64,000 nt of DNA, from the NCBI GenBank assembly GCA_019753125.1, contig JAIELH010000023.1, positions 52,432 through 116,431 of the forward strand, given 5' to 3'. This document shows positions 54,958-64,000 of this stretch, piece after piece (within the stretch, counting starts at the first letter, position 1; each line of letters starts with the position of its first letter). The notes beneath the pieces were generated by a model. That model made no database searches and was not told where the DNA came from. It saw only the letters and a list, made by a program, of their open reading frames with translations. The stretch is from Gallionellaceae bacterium (lineage in GTDB: Bacteria > Pseudomonadota > Gammaproteobacteria > Burkholderiales > Gallionellaceae). The position numbers and the translations under genes were made by a program.

Positions 54958-55434
54958 CTAGCGCGCAATGGTATTGGTTCGTTTGATTTTGCTTTGCAAC
55001 TGGATGATGCCATACAGCAGCGCCTCGGCCGTCGGCGGGCAACCCGGCACATACACATCCACCGGCACGATGCGATCGCAGCCGCGCACTACGGAATAGG
55101 AATAATGATAGTAGCCACCACCATTCGCACAGGATCCCATCGAGATCACCCAGCGCGGCTCGGCCATCTGGTCATACACCTTGCGCAGCGCCGGCGCCAT
55201 TTTGTTGCACAGCGTGCCCGCAACGATCATCACATCCGATTGGCGCGGACTGGGGCGGAATACCACGCCGAAACGATCCAGGTCATAACGCGCCGCGCCG
55301 GCCTGCATCATCTCCACCGCGCAGCATGCCAGACCGAAAGTCATCGGCCACAGCGAACCGGTGCGCGTGTAATTGATGACGGTGTCAAGCGTCGTCGTAA
55401 CGACACCCTTCTCCAGAACACCTTCAATGCCCAT
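54958..55434 (-). CDS. nuoB: NADH-quinone oxidoreductase subunit B
   Basis: The 158-residue PSST subunit with the N2 cluster ligands ([70 protein letters not shown]). It receives electrons from NuoI and passes them to quinone. It is 119 bases from nuoA. Confidence 0.97.
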   Translation of the reverse strand: MGIEGVLEKGVVTTTLDTVINYTRTGSLWPMTFGLACCAVEMMQAGAARYDLDRFGVVFRPSPRQSDVMIVAGTLCNKMAPALRKVYDQMAEPRWVISMGSCANGGGYYHYSYSVVRGCDRIVPVDVYVPGCPPTAEALLYGIIQLQSKIKRTNTIAR

Positions 55435-55553
55435 GTTTTACCTCCCCCAGTATCCCGCTATTGCCCAAAATTCCATGCCAATTCTGGCATCCAACGGCAA
55501 TCGCGGCCGGTCGCATCCCCGCTGCGCGGTGAGCCTGCTTCCTGCTCATACCG

Positions 55554-55910
55554 TTATTCCCATTCCAACGCCCCCTTCATCCATTCATAGATAAAGCCGA
55601 CCACAAGGACAGCCAAAAATATCATCATGGAAACAAAGCCGAACGTGCCGATTTCCTTGAGCACAATCGCCCACGGAAACATGAAGGCAATTTCAAGATC
55701 GAACAGGATGAAAAGAATAGCCACAAGGTAGTAGCGCACATCGAATTTCATGCGTGCATCTTCGAATGCCTCGAAGCCGCACTCATAGGGAGAGTTTTTC
55801 TTGCTATCCGGACGGCTGAGAGATACCAGCTTGCCCAGCACCACCGGAACCACACCAAAGGCCAATCCGACACAGATAAACAACAGCACCGGAAAATAGT
55901 TTTCCAACAT
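55554..55910 (-). CDS. nuoA: NADH-quinone oxidoreductase subunit A
   Basis: Start at ATG 55910 ([15 protein letters not shown]) has GGGGGA upstream and gives 118 residues. Three helices and the ND3 loop ([49 protein letters not shown]) including the redox-active Cys in ECGFE. It is the first gene of the complete nuoA-N operon. Confidence 0.97.
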   Translation of the reverse strand: MLENYFPVLLFICVGLAFGVVPVVLGKLVSLSRPDSKKNSPYECGFEAFEDARMKFDVRYYLVAILFILFDLEIAFMFPWAIVLKEIGTFGFVSMMIFLAVLVVGFIYEWMKGALEWE

Positions 55911-55980
55911 TGAGTCCCCCTCCTGTCTGCCGTGATTCATGAGCCAACCCCAACTGGCCCATCATGATCACCCGACATTT

Positions 55981-56009
55981 TTTATCTTACCGACACGCGT
56001 ACGTGTCAA
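55981..56009 (-). promoter_or_regulatory. Candidate promoter of the nuo operon
   Basis: On the minus strand: TTGACA (56009-56004), 17-base spacer, GATAAA (55986-55981). It lies just after tRNA-Leu(GAG) and 70 bases before nuoA. Read-through from tpiA-secG-tRNA is also possible. Confidence 0.45.
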
Positions 56010-56016
56010 CCTTATT

Positions 56017-56101
56017 TGGTGCCGATGAGCAGACTCGAACTGCTACGGCTTGCGCCACTACCCCCTCAAGATAGCGTGTCTACCAATTTCACCACATCGG
56101 C
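56017..56101 (-). tRNA. tRNA-Leu (anticodon GAG)
   Basis: An 85-base tRNA on the minus strand with acceptor stem GCCGATG/CATCGGC, encoded CCA, a long variable arm, and anticodon loop TTGAGGG (anticodon GAG) on stem CTATC/GGTAG. It is placed between secG and nuoA as in many betaproteobacteria. Confidence 0.93.
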
Positions 56102-56116
56102 ATTGCAACTGCGAAA

Positions 56117-56461
56117 TTACTTCGGGATTTCCTTGGACTTCGAATCGTCAGCGGGATTAACCACTGGCGCGACTGGAACCGCTTGAATGGCAGCTGGATT
56201 CACTTTATCCATCACCCCCTGCTGTTGCGCGGGGCGCGAGTAAAGATAAGTCAGCGACAAACTGGTAATGAAGAATACCGTCGCAGCGACCGCTGTGCTG
56301 CGACTGAGAAAGTTAGCCGAGCCGCTTGAGCCAAACAGGCTGCCCGCAGAGCCCGTACCAAATGCCGCGCCCATGTCCGCGCCTTTACCATGCTGCATCA
56401 GCACCAGGCCGATCAATATTACAGCCGCCACAACATGCACTACCCAAATCAATGTTTCCAC
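56117..56461 (-). CDS. secG: Preprotein translocase subunit SecG
   Basis: The start is the GTG at 56461 (METLIWVVHVVAAVILIGLVLMQHGKGADMG); the longer frame has no conserved N terminus. The 114-residue protein has two helices, the GKGADMGAAFGTGSAGSLFGSSGSANFLSRSTAVAA loop typical of SecG and a low-complexity C terminus. It stabilises SecYE. It lies in the tpiA-secG pair. Confidence 0.93.
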   Translation of the reverse strand: METLIWVVHVVAAVILIGLVLMQHGKGADMGAAFGTGSAGSLFGSSGSANFLSRSTAVAATVFFITSLSLTYLYSRPAQQQGVMDKVNPAAIQAVPVAPVVNPADDSKSKEIPK

Positions 56462-56495
56462 ACGCCCCCCGCAACACCTAATACAAAAAACAAAA

Positions 56496-57251
56496 TCAAA
56501 CCTGACCCGCCCGGCAGATCGCCAGAAACTCATCCGCCACAAGGGAAGCGCCACCGATCAACCCGCCATCGATATCCGGCATCGCAAACAACTCAGCCGC
56601 ATTGTTCGATTTCACGCTGCCGCCGTAGAGTATACATAACCCGGAAGCGATTTGCCCATCATGGCCGGCAACCCGTTGGCGGATAAACGCGTGAACTGCC
56701 TGGGCCTGTGCAGATGTCGCGGTTTTTCCGGTGCCGATCGCCCACACCGGCTCATAAGCGACCACCGCATTACGCAACGCCTGCACGCCACCCAGATTGA
56801 TCAGCGCATCCAGCTGCCCGGCCACTATTGTCTCGGTAACCCCGCCCTCGCGCTGCTCCAGCGTTTCTCCCACACACAGGATCGGAGTAAGGCCCGCCTG
56901 CTGTGCGGCCAAAAATTTCTCGGCCACCAGATGACTGCTCTCGCCGTAGTAAGCGCGGCGCTCCGAGTGCCCGACGATCACATAAGAGCAGCCAAAGTCG
57001 CGCAACATCGTTGCGGAAACCTCACCGGTATATGCGCCCTTATCCAGCTGATGCACATCCTGTGCGCCCCACTTCACATTGCTGCCGGCCAGCTTTTGCT
57101 GTGCCTGCGCCAGATAGGGGAAAGGCACGCAAACCGCGCAATCAACGCTTGCGAACGAAGCCGCCCCACTGCGTACCGCATCCAGCAGTCCGGCATTCTG
57201 AGCCAACGCGCCGTGCATTTTCCAATTACCGGCAACCAGTTTGCGACGCAT
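56496..57251 (-). CDS. tpiA: Triosephosphate isomerase
   Basis: The start at ATG 57251 (MRRKLVAGNWKMHG) gives 251 residues; five codons earlier also lies in frame. Catalytic residues are present: Lys in NWKMHG, His in VIVGHSERR and Glu in AYEPVWAIGTGKT. It interconverts dihydroxyacetone phosphate and glyceraldehyde 3-phosphate. The 224-base gap upstream to the tRNA-Leu(CAG) region holds no gene. Confidence 0.97.
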   Translation of the reverse strand: MRRKLVAGNWKMHGALAQNAGLLDAVRSGAASFASVDCAVCVPFPYLAQAQQKLAGSNVKWGAQDVHQLDKGAYTGEVSATMLRDFGCSYVIVGHSERRAYYGESSHLVAEKFLAAQQAGLTPILCVGETLEQREGGVTETIVAGQLDALINLGGVQALRNAVVAYEPVWAIGTGKTATSAQAQAVHAFIRQRVAGHDGQIASGLCILYGGSVKSNNAAELFAMPDIDGGLIGGASLVADEFLAICRAGQV

Positions 57252-57475
57252 CGTAATCAATCCCACAAATTCTTCTCAAGATTTGCAATCGTACCTGCAA
57301 ACAAAAAAGCGGTCAATGAAAGCGGCCGGACAAACTCCAGCTTGCCTCACTCGATCAAGAGCAGGCGTGGCACGCAGCGCCAATGGTGTAGAATGCAATC
57401 CGTTTCAGGCAATCTGCCGGCAACAAAAAACCGCACCAGGCCAAAACAGGCATGATACGGCTCTTGTATATTTGC

Positions 57476-57560
57476 TGGTGCCCAGAAGAGGACTCGAACC
57501 TCCACACCTTGCGGCACACGGACCTGAACCGTGCGCGTCTACCAATTCCGCCATCTGGGC
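57476..57560 (-). tRNA. tRNA-Leu (anticodon CAG)
   Basis: An 85-base tRNA with acceptor stem GCCCAGA/TCTGGGC, encoded CCA, long variable arm and anticodon loop TTCAGGT (anticodon CAG) on stem CACGG/CCGTG. Its own promoter lies at 57577-57605. Confidence 0.93.
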
Positions 57561-57576
57561 CTTGCTGAAGGCGCGC

Positions 57577-57605
57577 AATTTAATTGTTAAAGGATTTGCT
57601 GTCAA
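57577..57605 (-). promoter_or_regulatory. Promoter of tRNA-Leu(CAG)
   Basis: Minus strand: TTGACA (57605-57600), 17-base spacer, TAAATT (57582-57577), then a GC-rich discriminator GCGCGCC, typical of stringently controlled tRNA promoters. Confidence 0.65.
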
Positions 57606-57672
57606 TGAAAAAATGTTTTCCACGATTGCCCTTTCCCCCGCAAGGATTGAAGATTGCTTCTCCCGTTTGCCT

Positions 57673-57694
57673 CCTCTCCCGAAAGCGGGAGAGG
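57673..57694. repeat. REP-type palindrome upstream of rnr
   Basis: CCTCTCCCG, AAAG, CGGGAGAGG form a hairpin, followed by ATTGAGGTGAGGGG. This matches the inverted outline of the glnE insertion and the nuoG-nuoF element. Confidence 0.6.
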
Positions 57695-57747
57695 ATTGAG
57701 GTGAGGGGCTTTTCCACGGGGGAAAGTTGGATAGAGGGCGCGAAGCG

Positions 57748-60039
57748 ATGAAAAAGAAAAATAATTTGCGTCTGCAGGATCCGCATTTGGAGCGCGAACG
57801 TCAACAATATGAACACCCCTTACCGAGCCGCGAGTTCATTCTGCAAATTCTGACCGAGCAGGGCGGCCCTGTCGACGAGGGCGAACTGCTGCACTTGCTG
57901 CATATCGATACCCATGAAGCAGAGCTGTTCACACGCCGCCTGCGCGCGATGGAGCGCGACGGGCAACTCATGCGCAACCGCAAACACGCGCTCTGCGTCG
58001 TGGACAAGCTCGATCTGGTGAAGGGCAAGGTGCAGGGTCACCCGGACGGCTTCGGCTTTCTGGTTCCGGAGGACGGCAGCGCCGACATGTTCCTCAGCGA
58101 GAAGGAAATGCACAAGGTGCTGCACGGCGACGTCGTGATGGCGCGGCAGAGCGGCGTGGACAGGCGCGGCCGACCGGAAGGCAAGATCGTCGAAGTGCTG
58201 GAGCGCGCCAACAGCCGCGTAGTCGGCCGCCTGTATGAAGAGCACGGCATCCGCTACGTGGTCGCCGAAAACCGCCGCATCAGCCAGGACATCCTGGTCG
58301 CGCCGGGCGAAACCGGCGGAGCCAAGACCGGCCAAGTGGTGATACTGGAAATAATAAAGCACCCGGACAAGCACGCCCAGCCGATCGGACGCATCGTCGA
58401 GGTGCTGGGCAATTACGCCGATCCCGGCATGGAGATCGAGATCGCGCTGCGCAAGCACGATCTGCCGTACGAGTTTCCCAAGGATGCGGAGAAACAGGCC
58501 AAGCGCTTCTCGCCCAAGGTCAACGCGGAAGATTGGGCCGGGCGCGAGGATATCCGCGACCTGCCGCTGGTCACGATCGACGGCGAGACCGCGCGCGATT
58601 TCGACGACGCGGTGTATTGCGCGCCGGAAAAAGGCGGCTACCGGCTGGTCGTGGCGATTGCCGACGTCAGCCACTACGTGCAGACCGGCGATGCGCTGGA
58701 TCGCGAGGCGATTCTGCGCGGCAACTCGGTGTATTTTCCGCGCCGCGTGATCCCGATGCTGCCGGAAGAATTGTCCAACGGCCTGTGTTCGCTGAACCCG
58801 CAGGTGGATCGCCTGTGCATGGTGTGCGACATGCATGTCAGCAACAGCGGCAACATCGGCAAATACCGCTTCTACCCGTCGGTGATGCATTCCAATGCGC
58901 GCCTGACGTACACGCAGGTCGCCGCAATGCTCACGGAGCCGGATGGTGATCTGGCCCGCAGCAATGCCGCGATCGTGCCGCACCTGCAACACCTTTACGC
59001 ATTGTTCCAGAAGCTGCTGAAGGCGCGCGAGAAGCGCGGCGCGATCGACTTCGAGACGGTCGAGACGCAGATGATCTTCACCGGCCAGGGCAAGATCGAG
59101 CGCATCATCCCGGTGGTGCGCAACGACGCGCATAAACTGATCGAGGAGTGCATGCTGGCGGCGAACGTGTGCGCGGCGGAGTACCTGCATGTTCACAAGC
59201 ACACCGTGCTGTACCGCATCCACCAGGGGCCGACGCCGGAAAAGCTGGAAGCGTTGCGCGAGTTCATGAAGGAATTCGGCCTGCAACTGGGCGGCGGCGA
59301 AGAACCGCAGGCCGCCGATTATTCCAGGCTGCTGAAGAGCATCAAGGGGCGCCCGGATGCCGGCCTGCTGCAAACCGTGATGCTGCGCTCGTTGCGCCAG
59401 GCCAAATATGAGCCAGAGAACATCGGGCATTTCGGGCTGGGCTATGACGCCTACACCCACTTCACCTCGCCGATCCGCCGCTATCCCGACCTGCTGGTGC
59501 ATCGCGCGATCAAGGCCGTGCTGCAAGGCAAGCAATACAAGCCGGCGCAAAAATGGGCCGAACTAGGCGTGCATTGTTCGATGACCGAGCGCCGCGCCGA
59601 CGACGCCACGCGCGACGTCGAAGCCTGGCTGAAATGCTTCTACATGCGCGACCATCTGGGCAGCGTATTCACCGGCACGGTTGCTTCGGTAACGAGCTTC
59701 GGCATGTTCATCTCGCTGGATGATTTGTATGTCGAAGGGCTGGTGCATATCTCGGAGCTCGGCAAAGATTATTTCCACTTCGACGCGACCAAACACCAGT
59801 TGCTCGGCGAACGCACCGGACAGCGCTATCGCCTCGGAGACCGGTTGCAGGTGCGCGTCGTCAAGGTGGACATGGAGAGCACCAAGATCGATTTTGTGCT
59901 GCATGAAGCAGGGGAAGAGACTGTGCGCCACGCCGCGCCAAAGGCCGCACCGAAAACTGCATCAAAGACCGCGAAGAAGCCCGCCCCCAAGGAACCCACA
60001 CCCAAAAAATCTGGCAGGGGCAAGAAAAAACATGGCTGA
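57748..60039 (+). CDS. rnr: Ribonuclease R
   Basis: Start at ATG 57748 with GAGGG nine bases upstream, giving 763 residues; a TTG seven codons earlier is less likely. Domains: N-terminal winged helix (about 25-90), cold-shock domains (about 90-240), RNB catalytic domain with DFDDAVY (Asp motif) and [14 protein letters not shown]1 domain ([27 protein letters not shown]) and a Lys/Pro/Ala-rich tail. It degrades structured RNA 3' to 5' and helps rRNA quality control. It overlaps rlmB by 8 bases. Confidence 0.96.
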   Translation: MKKKNNLRLQDPHLERERQQYEHPLPSREFILQILTEQGGPVDEGELLHLLHIDTHEAELFTRRLRAMERDGQLMRNRKHALCVVDKLDLVKGKVQGHPDGFGFLVPEDGSADMFLSEKEMHKVLHGDVVMARQSGVDRRGRPEGKIVEVLERANSRVVGRLYEEHGIRYVVAENRRISQDILVAPGETGGAKTGQVVILEIIKHPDKHAQPIGRIVEVLGNYADPGMEIEIALRKHDLPYEFPKDAEKQAKRFSPKVNAEDWAGREDIRDLPLVTIDGETARDFDDAVYCAPEKGGYRLVVAIADVSHYVQTGDALDREAILRGNSVYFPRRVIPMLPEELSNGLCSLNPQVDRLCMVCDMHVSNSGNIGKYRFYPSVMHSNARLTYTQVAAMLTEPDGDLARSNAAIVPHLQHLYALFQKLLKAREKRGAIDFETVETQMIFTGQGKIERIIPVVRNDAHKLIEECMLAANVCAAEYLHVHKHTVLYRIHQGPTPEKLEALREFMKEFGLQLGGGEEPQAADYSRLLKSIKGRPDAGLLQTVMLRSLRQAKYEPENIGHFGLGYDAYTHFTSPIRRYPDLLVHRAIKAVLQGKQYKPAQKWAELGVHCSMTERRADDATRDVEAWLKCFYMRDHLGSVFTGTVASVTSFGMFISLDDLYVEGLVHISELGKDYFHFDATKHQLLGERTGQRYRLGDRLQVRVVKVDMESTKIDFVLHEAGEETVRHAAPKAAPKTASKTAKKPAPKEPTPKKSGRGKKKHG

Positions 60040-60784
60040 CCTGCGCCTGATCTACGGCTTCCACGCCGTCACGTCACGCATCCGCCAGAACCCGGACGGC
60101 GTGCTGGAAATCTACCTGCAAGAGCAACGCAACGACCCGCGCATGCGCGACCTGATCAAGCTGGCCGGAACCAACGGCGTGCGCATCATCCCGGTCGATG
60201 CAAAACGTCTCGACGGCATCGCGGGCAATGCGCGCCATCAAGGCGTGGCGGCACGCGTCGATGCGGCACGGCGCGTGCAGCATCTGGACGACGTACTGGA
60301 TACGCTGGCCGAGCCGCCGCTGCTGCTGGTGCTGGACGGTGTGCAGGACCCGCACAATCTCGGCGCCTGTCTGCGCAGCGCCGACGCATTCGGCGTGCAC
60401 GCGGTGATCGCGCCGAAAGACCGCGCGGTCGGCATCACTGCAGCGGTGGAAAAGGTCGCCTGCGGCGCTGCGGAGACCGTGCCTTACATCACCGTCACAA
60501 ACCTTTCACGTACGCTGCGCGAGTTGCAGGAGCGCGACATCTGGGTGGTTGGCGCGGCGGGCGAGGCGGAGCGCGACTTGAACAGCTTCAAGCACAACGG
60601 CGCACTGGCCTGGGTGCTGGGCGCGGAAGGCGAAGGGCTGCGCCGCCTGACGCGCGAAACCTGCGACGAGCTGGTGCGCATCCCGATGCTGGGCAGCGTC
60701 GAAAGCCTGAATGTTTCGGTAAGTGCCGGTATCTGTTTATTTGAAGCGCGGCGACAGCGGGCTGAAGTCGGCAAGGATTCATAA
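60032..60784 (+). CDS. rlmB: 23S rRNA (guanosine-2'-O)-methyltransferase RlmB
   Basis: Start at ATG 60032 ([17 protein letters not shown]), within the end of rnr. The 250-residue SPOUT-type protein has an N-terminal substrate domain and the knotted methyltransferase core with [41 protein letters not shown] and [22 protein letters not shown]. It methylates G2251 in 23S rRNA. Pairing with rnr is conserved. Confidence 0.95.
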   Translation: MADLRLIYGFHAVTSRIRQNPDGVLEIYLQEQRNDPRMRDLIKLAGTNGVRIIPVDAKRLDGIAGNARHQGVAARVDAARRVQHLDDVLDTLAEPPLLLVLDGVQDPHNLGACLRSADAFGVHAVIAPKDRAVGITAAVEKVACGAAETVPYITVTNLSRTLRELQERDIWVVGAAGEAERDLNSFKHNGALAWVLGAEGEGLRRLTRETCDELVRIPMLGSVESLNVSVSAGICLFEARRQRAEVGKDS

Positions 60785-60852
60785 AATGATTAAGGATCAA
60801 ATAAAATCCGATTCAACCGCAGGTCTTTGCTGCTTGGAAGCAGTTAATTTAT

Positions 60853-60881
60853 TTGCTTGAATAACCGCTTTCTGGTATTAA
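60853..60881 (+). promoter_or_regulatory. Candidate promoter of dksA
   Basis: TTGCTT (60853-60858), a 17-base spacer and TATTAA (60876-60881), with a TGG extended -10 immediately before it. It lies 35 bases upstream of dksA in the 131-base gap after rlmB. Confidence 0.4.
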
Positions 60882-60915
60882 AGCGGGCTTGATTTAACCC
60901 AGATGGAGAAGTGCA

Positions 60916-61338
60916 ATGCCGGCAAAGCCACAAAACACCGTCGCCCCTTACAAAGCCAAGAAGGGCGAGGCGTATATGAACCCGAAACAGCTCGACCATT
61001 TTCGCCAGATATTGAACGGTATCAAGGCCAATCTGGGCGAGGATATAGATCGTACCGTGCATACGATGCAGGACGAGGCCACGCTGTTTGCCGATCCGAA
61101 CGATCGCGCCACACAGGAATCCGACATCAATCTGGAACTGCGCAATCGTGACCGGGAACGCAAACTGATCAAAAAAATCGACGAAATGCTGGCAAAGATT
61201 GATAGTGATGACTATGGCTATTGCGATAAATGCGGCATCGAGATCGGCCTGAGCCGCCTCGAAGCAAGGCCGACCGCCACGCTGTGCATCGATTGCAAAA
61301 CGCTGGACGAAATCCGCGAGAAGCAGGTGGCCAAGTAA
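60916..61338 (+). CDS. dksA: RNA polymerase-binding transcription factor DksA
   Basis: A 140-residue DksA with a basic N terminus, coiled coil ([24 protein letters not shown]...), the tip loop with acidic residues ([15 protein letters not shown]), and a C-terminal zinc finger ([25 protein letters not shown]). With ppGpp it regulates rRNA and amino-acid promoters by binding the secondary channel of RNA polymerase. A GGAG ribosome binding site precedes the ATG. Confidence 0.96.
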   Translation: MPAKPQNTVAPYKAKKGEAYMNPKQLDHFRQILNGIKANLGEDIDRTVHTMQDEATLFADPNDRATQESDINLELRNRDRERKLIKKIDEMLAKIDSDDYGYCDKCGIEIGLSRLEARPTATLCIDCKTLDEIREKQVAK

Positions 61339-61416
61339 ATTTGGCGGATTCCCGAAGGATTGTTTTCAGGGCGCTCATGCCGTGTTGTGCCGGAACGTTG
61401 ATATACCCCACCTGAA

Positions 61417-62019
61417 ATGAGCAAATTTATTACCTTTGAAGGTATGGATGGCGCGGGCAAGAGCACCCATCTGGTGTGGTTCGCAGATGCCCTGCGCGCA
61501 CGCGGAATCGGGGTGGTGGTCACGCGCGAGCCGGGCGGCACGCCGCTCGGTGAGCAACTGCGCGAAATACTGCTGAACCAGCCGATGTGCATCGGCACCG
61601 AGGCGCTGTTGATGTTCGCGGCGCGCCTGGAACATATTGAACAAGTTATCAAACCCGCATTGCGCGCCGGCCAATGGGTGATCTCGGACCGTTTCAGCGA
61701 TGCCAGCTTCGCCTATCAGGGCGGCGGGCGCGGCATGGAGTGGGACAAACTGGCCCAGCTCGAACAATGGGTGCATCCCGATCTGCAACCCGACCTGACG
61801 CTGTTCTTTGATGTGCCGGTCGAGGTCGCGCGGCAGCGCTTGTCGGCCAATGTATCGCTGGATCGTTTCGAGCAGGAACAAGCCGATTTCTTCGAGCGTG
61901 TGCGTGCCGGATACCATAAGCGCATACAGCAGAATCCGCAACGCTATGCCGTGGTCGATGGGGCGCAGCCGCTGGAAAACGTGAAGCGGCAACTCGAGAG
62001 CATCATCGCGACCCTATGA
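61417..62019 (+). CDS. tmk: Thymidylate kinase
   Basis: A 200-residue dTMP kinase with P-loop [13 protein letters not shown] in [18 protein letters not shown], and the lid region ([23 protein letters not shown]). It phosphorylates dTMP to dTDP. It overlaps holB by 4 bases. Confidence 0.96.
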   Translation: MSKFITFEGMDGAGKSTHLVWFADALRARGIGVVVTREPGGTPLGEQLREILLNQPMCIGTEALLMFAARLEHIEQVIKPALRAGQWVISDRFSDASFAYQGGGRGMEWDKLAQLEQWVHPDLQPDLTLFFDVPVEVARQRLSANVSLDRFEQEQADFFERVRAGYHKRIQQNPQRYAVVDGAQPLENVKRQLESIIATL

Positions 62020-63020
62020 GCAAGGGCGCTATTTACCCTTGGCAAAAGAACGATTGGGCGCGCTTGCAGGAGTTGCTCAAGCGCCCGCCGCATGGACTGC
62101 TGTTCAAGGGAACAAAGGGCATCGGCAAGCTCGATCTGGCGCTGGGTTTCGCGCAATCGTTGTTGTGCCAGCAACCCGATGAATCGGGTTTTGCCTGCGG
62201 GCAATGTCCTTCGTGCCACTGGTTCGGGCAAGGCTCGCACCCCGATTTCCGTTTGTTGCAGCCGGAATCGCTGAGCCTGGAGGGCGAAGAAACCGAATCC
62301 GGCAAGAAGCCCAGCAAGCAGATTTCCGTCGACCAGATACGCGGCCTGGCCGATTTCTTCGGCATGTCGGCCCATCAGGGCGGCAGGCGCGTGGTGGTCA
62401 TCCATCCGGCCGAAGCGATGAACGTCAACGCCGCGAATGCGTTGCTGAAGAGCCTCGAAGAGCCGCCGCAAGGCCTGTTGTTCATTCTGGTGTCGCATAA
62501 GCCGCAACAACTGTTACCGACGATCTTGAGCCGTTGCGTGTCATTCGCGTTGCCCGCTCCCGATATCGCAAGCGTCACAAGCTGGCTGGCAAGCCAGGGG
62601 GTGAAAAAACCTGTTGAAGCCCTTGCGGCATCCGGTTTTGCGCCGCTGCAGGCGGTTCAGATCGATGAGCAATTGGGCAGCGAAGAGCGTGAGAAATTGC
62701 TGCGCGCCGTCCGTCAACCCGCCGCGCTGGATGTGTTCGCGCTTGCCGAGACGTTGCAGAAAACCGAACAGGTGCTGGTCGTGCAATGGCTGCAACAATG
62801 GAGCTACGACCTGAATTCGATGAAACTGGCGGGCCGGTTGCGCTACCACCCCGGCGAAGAAGCGGCGATCGAAAAACTGGTCGAGCCGGTTGCGCCGCTT
62901 AATCTGGCGCGCCTGCAAAAGTATCTGAAAACAGCCAAGCGCGAGGCGCAACACACACTCAACCCCAAGCTGTTTCTGGAATCGCTGCTGTTCTCATACC
63001 GGCAATTGATGCTTGAATAA
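62016..63020 (+). CDS. holB: DNA polymerase III subunit delta'
   Basis: A 334-residue clamp-loader subunit with the delta' features: a degenerate P-loop ([10 protein letters not shown]) that does not bind ATP, a zinc set ([13 protein letters not shown]), [34 protein letters not shown] and the SRC motif (ILSRCVSF). It is coupled to tmk and followed by tatD, a conserved arrangement. Confidence 0.93.
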   Translation: MSKGAIYPWQKNDWARLQELLKRPPHGLLFKGTKGIGKLDLALGFAQSLLCQQPDESGFACGQCPSCHWFGQGSHPDFRLLQPESLSLEGEETESGKKPSKQISVDQIRGLADFFGMSAHQGGRRVVVIHPAEAMNVNAANALLKSLEEPPQGLLFILVSHKPQQLLPTILSRCVSFALPAPDIASVTSWLASQGVKKPVEALAASGFAPLQAVQIDEQLGSEEREKLLRAVRQPAALDVFALAETLQKTEQVLVVQWLQQWSYDLNSMKLAGRLRYHPGEEAAIEKLVEPVAPLNLARLQKYLKTAKREAQHTLNPKLFLESLLFSYRQLMLE

Positions 63021-63023
63021 ATC

Positions 63024-63812
63024 ATGCCGTTCGTCGATTCTCACTGCCATATCAACTTCCCGGAACTGGCCGAAAATGTTGCCGATGTCCTGGAGCAAAT
63101 GCGCCAGAACGACGTGGTCAGCGCGTTGTGCGTTTCGGTCAGCCTGGCGGATATTCCGCAAGTTCTCGCGCTGGCCGAACAGCACCGGAATATCTATGCC
63201 TCGGTGGGTGTTCATCCCGATTATCAAGATGTCGAAGAACCCGATGTCACCCGCCTGGTCGAATTGGCTCAGCATCCCAGGGTAATCGCGATCGGCGAGA
63301 CCGGGCTGGATTATTCCCGGCTGAAGGGCGATCCGGAATGGCAGCGCGCGCGCTTCCGCAACCATATTCGCGCCGCGCGCGAATGCGGCAAGCCGCTGAT
63401 CGTCCACACCCGCGAAGCGGCGGCGGACACGTTGCGCATCATGGCGGAAGAAAAAGCTGCCGAAGCAGGCGGCGTGATGCATTGCTTCACCGAAACCTGG
63501 GAAGTGGCAGAAGCCGCACTGGCAATGGGTTTTTACATTTCTTTTTCGGGCATCGTTACGTTCAAGAACGCCAAACAGCTTAAGGAGGTGGCGCAGCGCG
63601 TGCCACTGGAGCGCATCCTGATCGAGACCGATGCGCCCTTTCTGGCGCCCGTGCCGCATCGCGGCAAGCTCAACCAGCCGGCTTACGTGAAGCATGTCGC
63701 CGAGGAAATTGCCGCGTTGCGCGGCATCAGCGTGGCAGAAACCGGGCAGCACACCACCGCGAATTTCGCGCATTTATTCGGATTGGCGGAAAATTACTGG
63801 CAAAATTATTGA
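63024..63812 (+). CDS. tatD: TatD-family metal-dependent DNase
   Basis: The 262-residue protein begins with the metal HxH (DSHCHINFPEL) and has IGETGLDY, HTREAA, VMHCFTE and ILIETDAPFLAPVPHRGKLNQP, the usual TatD ligands and loop. It degrades DNA 3' to 5' and helps repair. The -35 of the following tRNA promoter overlaps its stop codon. Confidence 0.95.
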   Translation: MPFVDSHCHINFPELAENVADVLEQMRQNDVVSALCVSVSLADIPQVLALAEQHRNIYASVGVHPDYQDVEEPDVTRLVELAQHPRVIAIGETGLDYSRLKGDPEWQRARFRNHIRAARECGKPLIVHTREAAADTLRIMAEEKAAEAGGVMHCFTETWEVAEAALAMGFYISFSGIVTFKNAKQLKEVAQRVPLERILIETDAPFLAPVPHRGKLNQPAYVKHVAEEIAALRGISVAETGQHTTANFAHLFGLAENYWQNY

Positions 63813-63836
63813 CAGTAATTTGAATATCCCTATAAT
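63809..63836 (+). promoter_or_regulatory. Consensus sigma-70 promoter of tRNA-Gly
   Basis: TTGACA (63809-63814), 16-base spacer, TATAAT (63831-63836) and GC-rich discriminator (GCGC), both hexamers exact. The -35 overlaps the tatD stop codon. Confidence 0.8.
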
Positions 63837-63849
63837 GCGCACTCGTTTT

Positions 63850-63925
63850 GCGGGAGTAGCTCAGTTGGTAGAGCGCAACCTTGCCAAGGTTGAGGTCGAG
63901 AGTTCGAGACTCTTCTCCCGCTCCA
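63850..63925 (+). tRNA. tRNA-Gly (anticodon GCC)
   Basis: A 76-base tRNA with acceptor stem GCGGGAG/CTCCCGC, encoded TCCA end, and anticodon loop TTGCCAA (anticodon GCC) on stem CAACC/GGTTG; the T-arm AGTTCGAGACT is complete. Confidence 0.95.
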
Positions 63926-63930
63926 AATCC

Positions 63931-63956
63931 AAGGGAAAGCCGCATCGCTTTCCCTT
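63931..63956 (+). terminator. Hairpin after tRNA-Gly
   Basis: AAGGGAAAGC and GCTTTCCCTT form a 10-base stem around a 6-base loop, followed by AATCATTT. It is in the right place to end the tRNA transcript, though the T-run is weak. Confidence 0.55.
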
Positions 63957-64000
63957 AATCATTTAAAGCTGATGTTTTGTAGCATGGCGCGATAGCAAAG

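Noticed and set aside
57820..59550. Long open frame (576 codons) on the minus strand across rnr
   Set aside because: It is the complement of a high-GC coding sequence with the expected strong reading frame; the product shows only shadow composition and no domain.
1..64000. CRISPR array
   Set aside because: No series of regularly spaced direct repeats was seen; the repeats present are palindromes with irregular spacing.

Overview
The window comes from a Gram-negative betaproteobacterium. The conserved order tpiA-secG-tRNA-Leu-nuoA-to-N, the combination of a regulatory [NiFe]-hydrogenase system with an FTR1-type iron uptake operon, and the protein sequences suggest the order Nitrosomonadales, possibly near the iron- and hydrogen-oxidising Gallionellaceae. 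That placement is inference; no rRNA gene is present.

Region 1 (1-19131, all + strand) is the downstream half of an uptake-hydrogenase locus. It starts inside hoxQ/hupH and continues hoxR-hoxT-hoxV (accessory proteins of a membrane-bound, aerobic-type hydrogenase), hypA-hypB-hypF-hypC-hypD-hypE (Ni-Fe(CN)2CO cofactor synthesis), hypX/hoxX (CO ligand under air), then the H2-sensing circuit hoxA (NtrC-type regulator), hoxB-hoxC (cytoplasmic sensor hydrogenase), nikR (nickel repressor, placed inside the sensor operon) and hoxJ (histidine kinase). A strong sigma-54 promoter candidate follows and drives a NiCoT nickel permease and a TonB-dependent receptor. The structural hydrogenase genes should lie just upstream of the window.

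Region 2 (19156-26041) is accessory: fur and a divergent outer-membrane-type protein sharing a Fur box, a degraded serine-recombinase fragment, a polytopic glycosyltransferase-like protein, a heme-binding GGDEF-EAL protein, a nucleotidyltransferase/small-protein pair, and a BrnT-BrnA toxin-antitoxin pair with a near-leaderless promoter. Three copies of a short TTATTCGAA-type repeat bracket the two small modules.

Region 3 (26042-35309) is conserved housekeeping: yhdP-nit-tldD on the minus strand, divergent from glnE. glnE carries an in-frame REP palindrome inside its reading frame.

Region 4 (35425-40712) is an iron operon ftrA-porin-ftrB-ftrC-ftrD (minus strand) under two tandem Fur boxes, followed by a mobile-element scar and a decayed fur C-terminal fragment.

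Region 5 (40713-57605, minus strand) is the complete 14-subunit respiratory complex I operon nuoA-N, preceded by tpiA, secG and tRNA-Leu(GAG), with a further tRNA-Leu(CAG) beyond tpiA. Its intergenic gaps are unusually rich in palindromic repeats, a MITE-like element and a duplicated nuoD start.

Region 6 (57748-64000, + strand) holds rnr-rlmB, dksA, tmk-holB-tatD and tRNA-Gly(GCC). Together the window describes an aerobic, metal-dependent chemolithotroph: H2 oxidation and its Ni supply, Fe uptake, and the NADH dehydrogenase of the electron transport chain.
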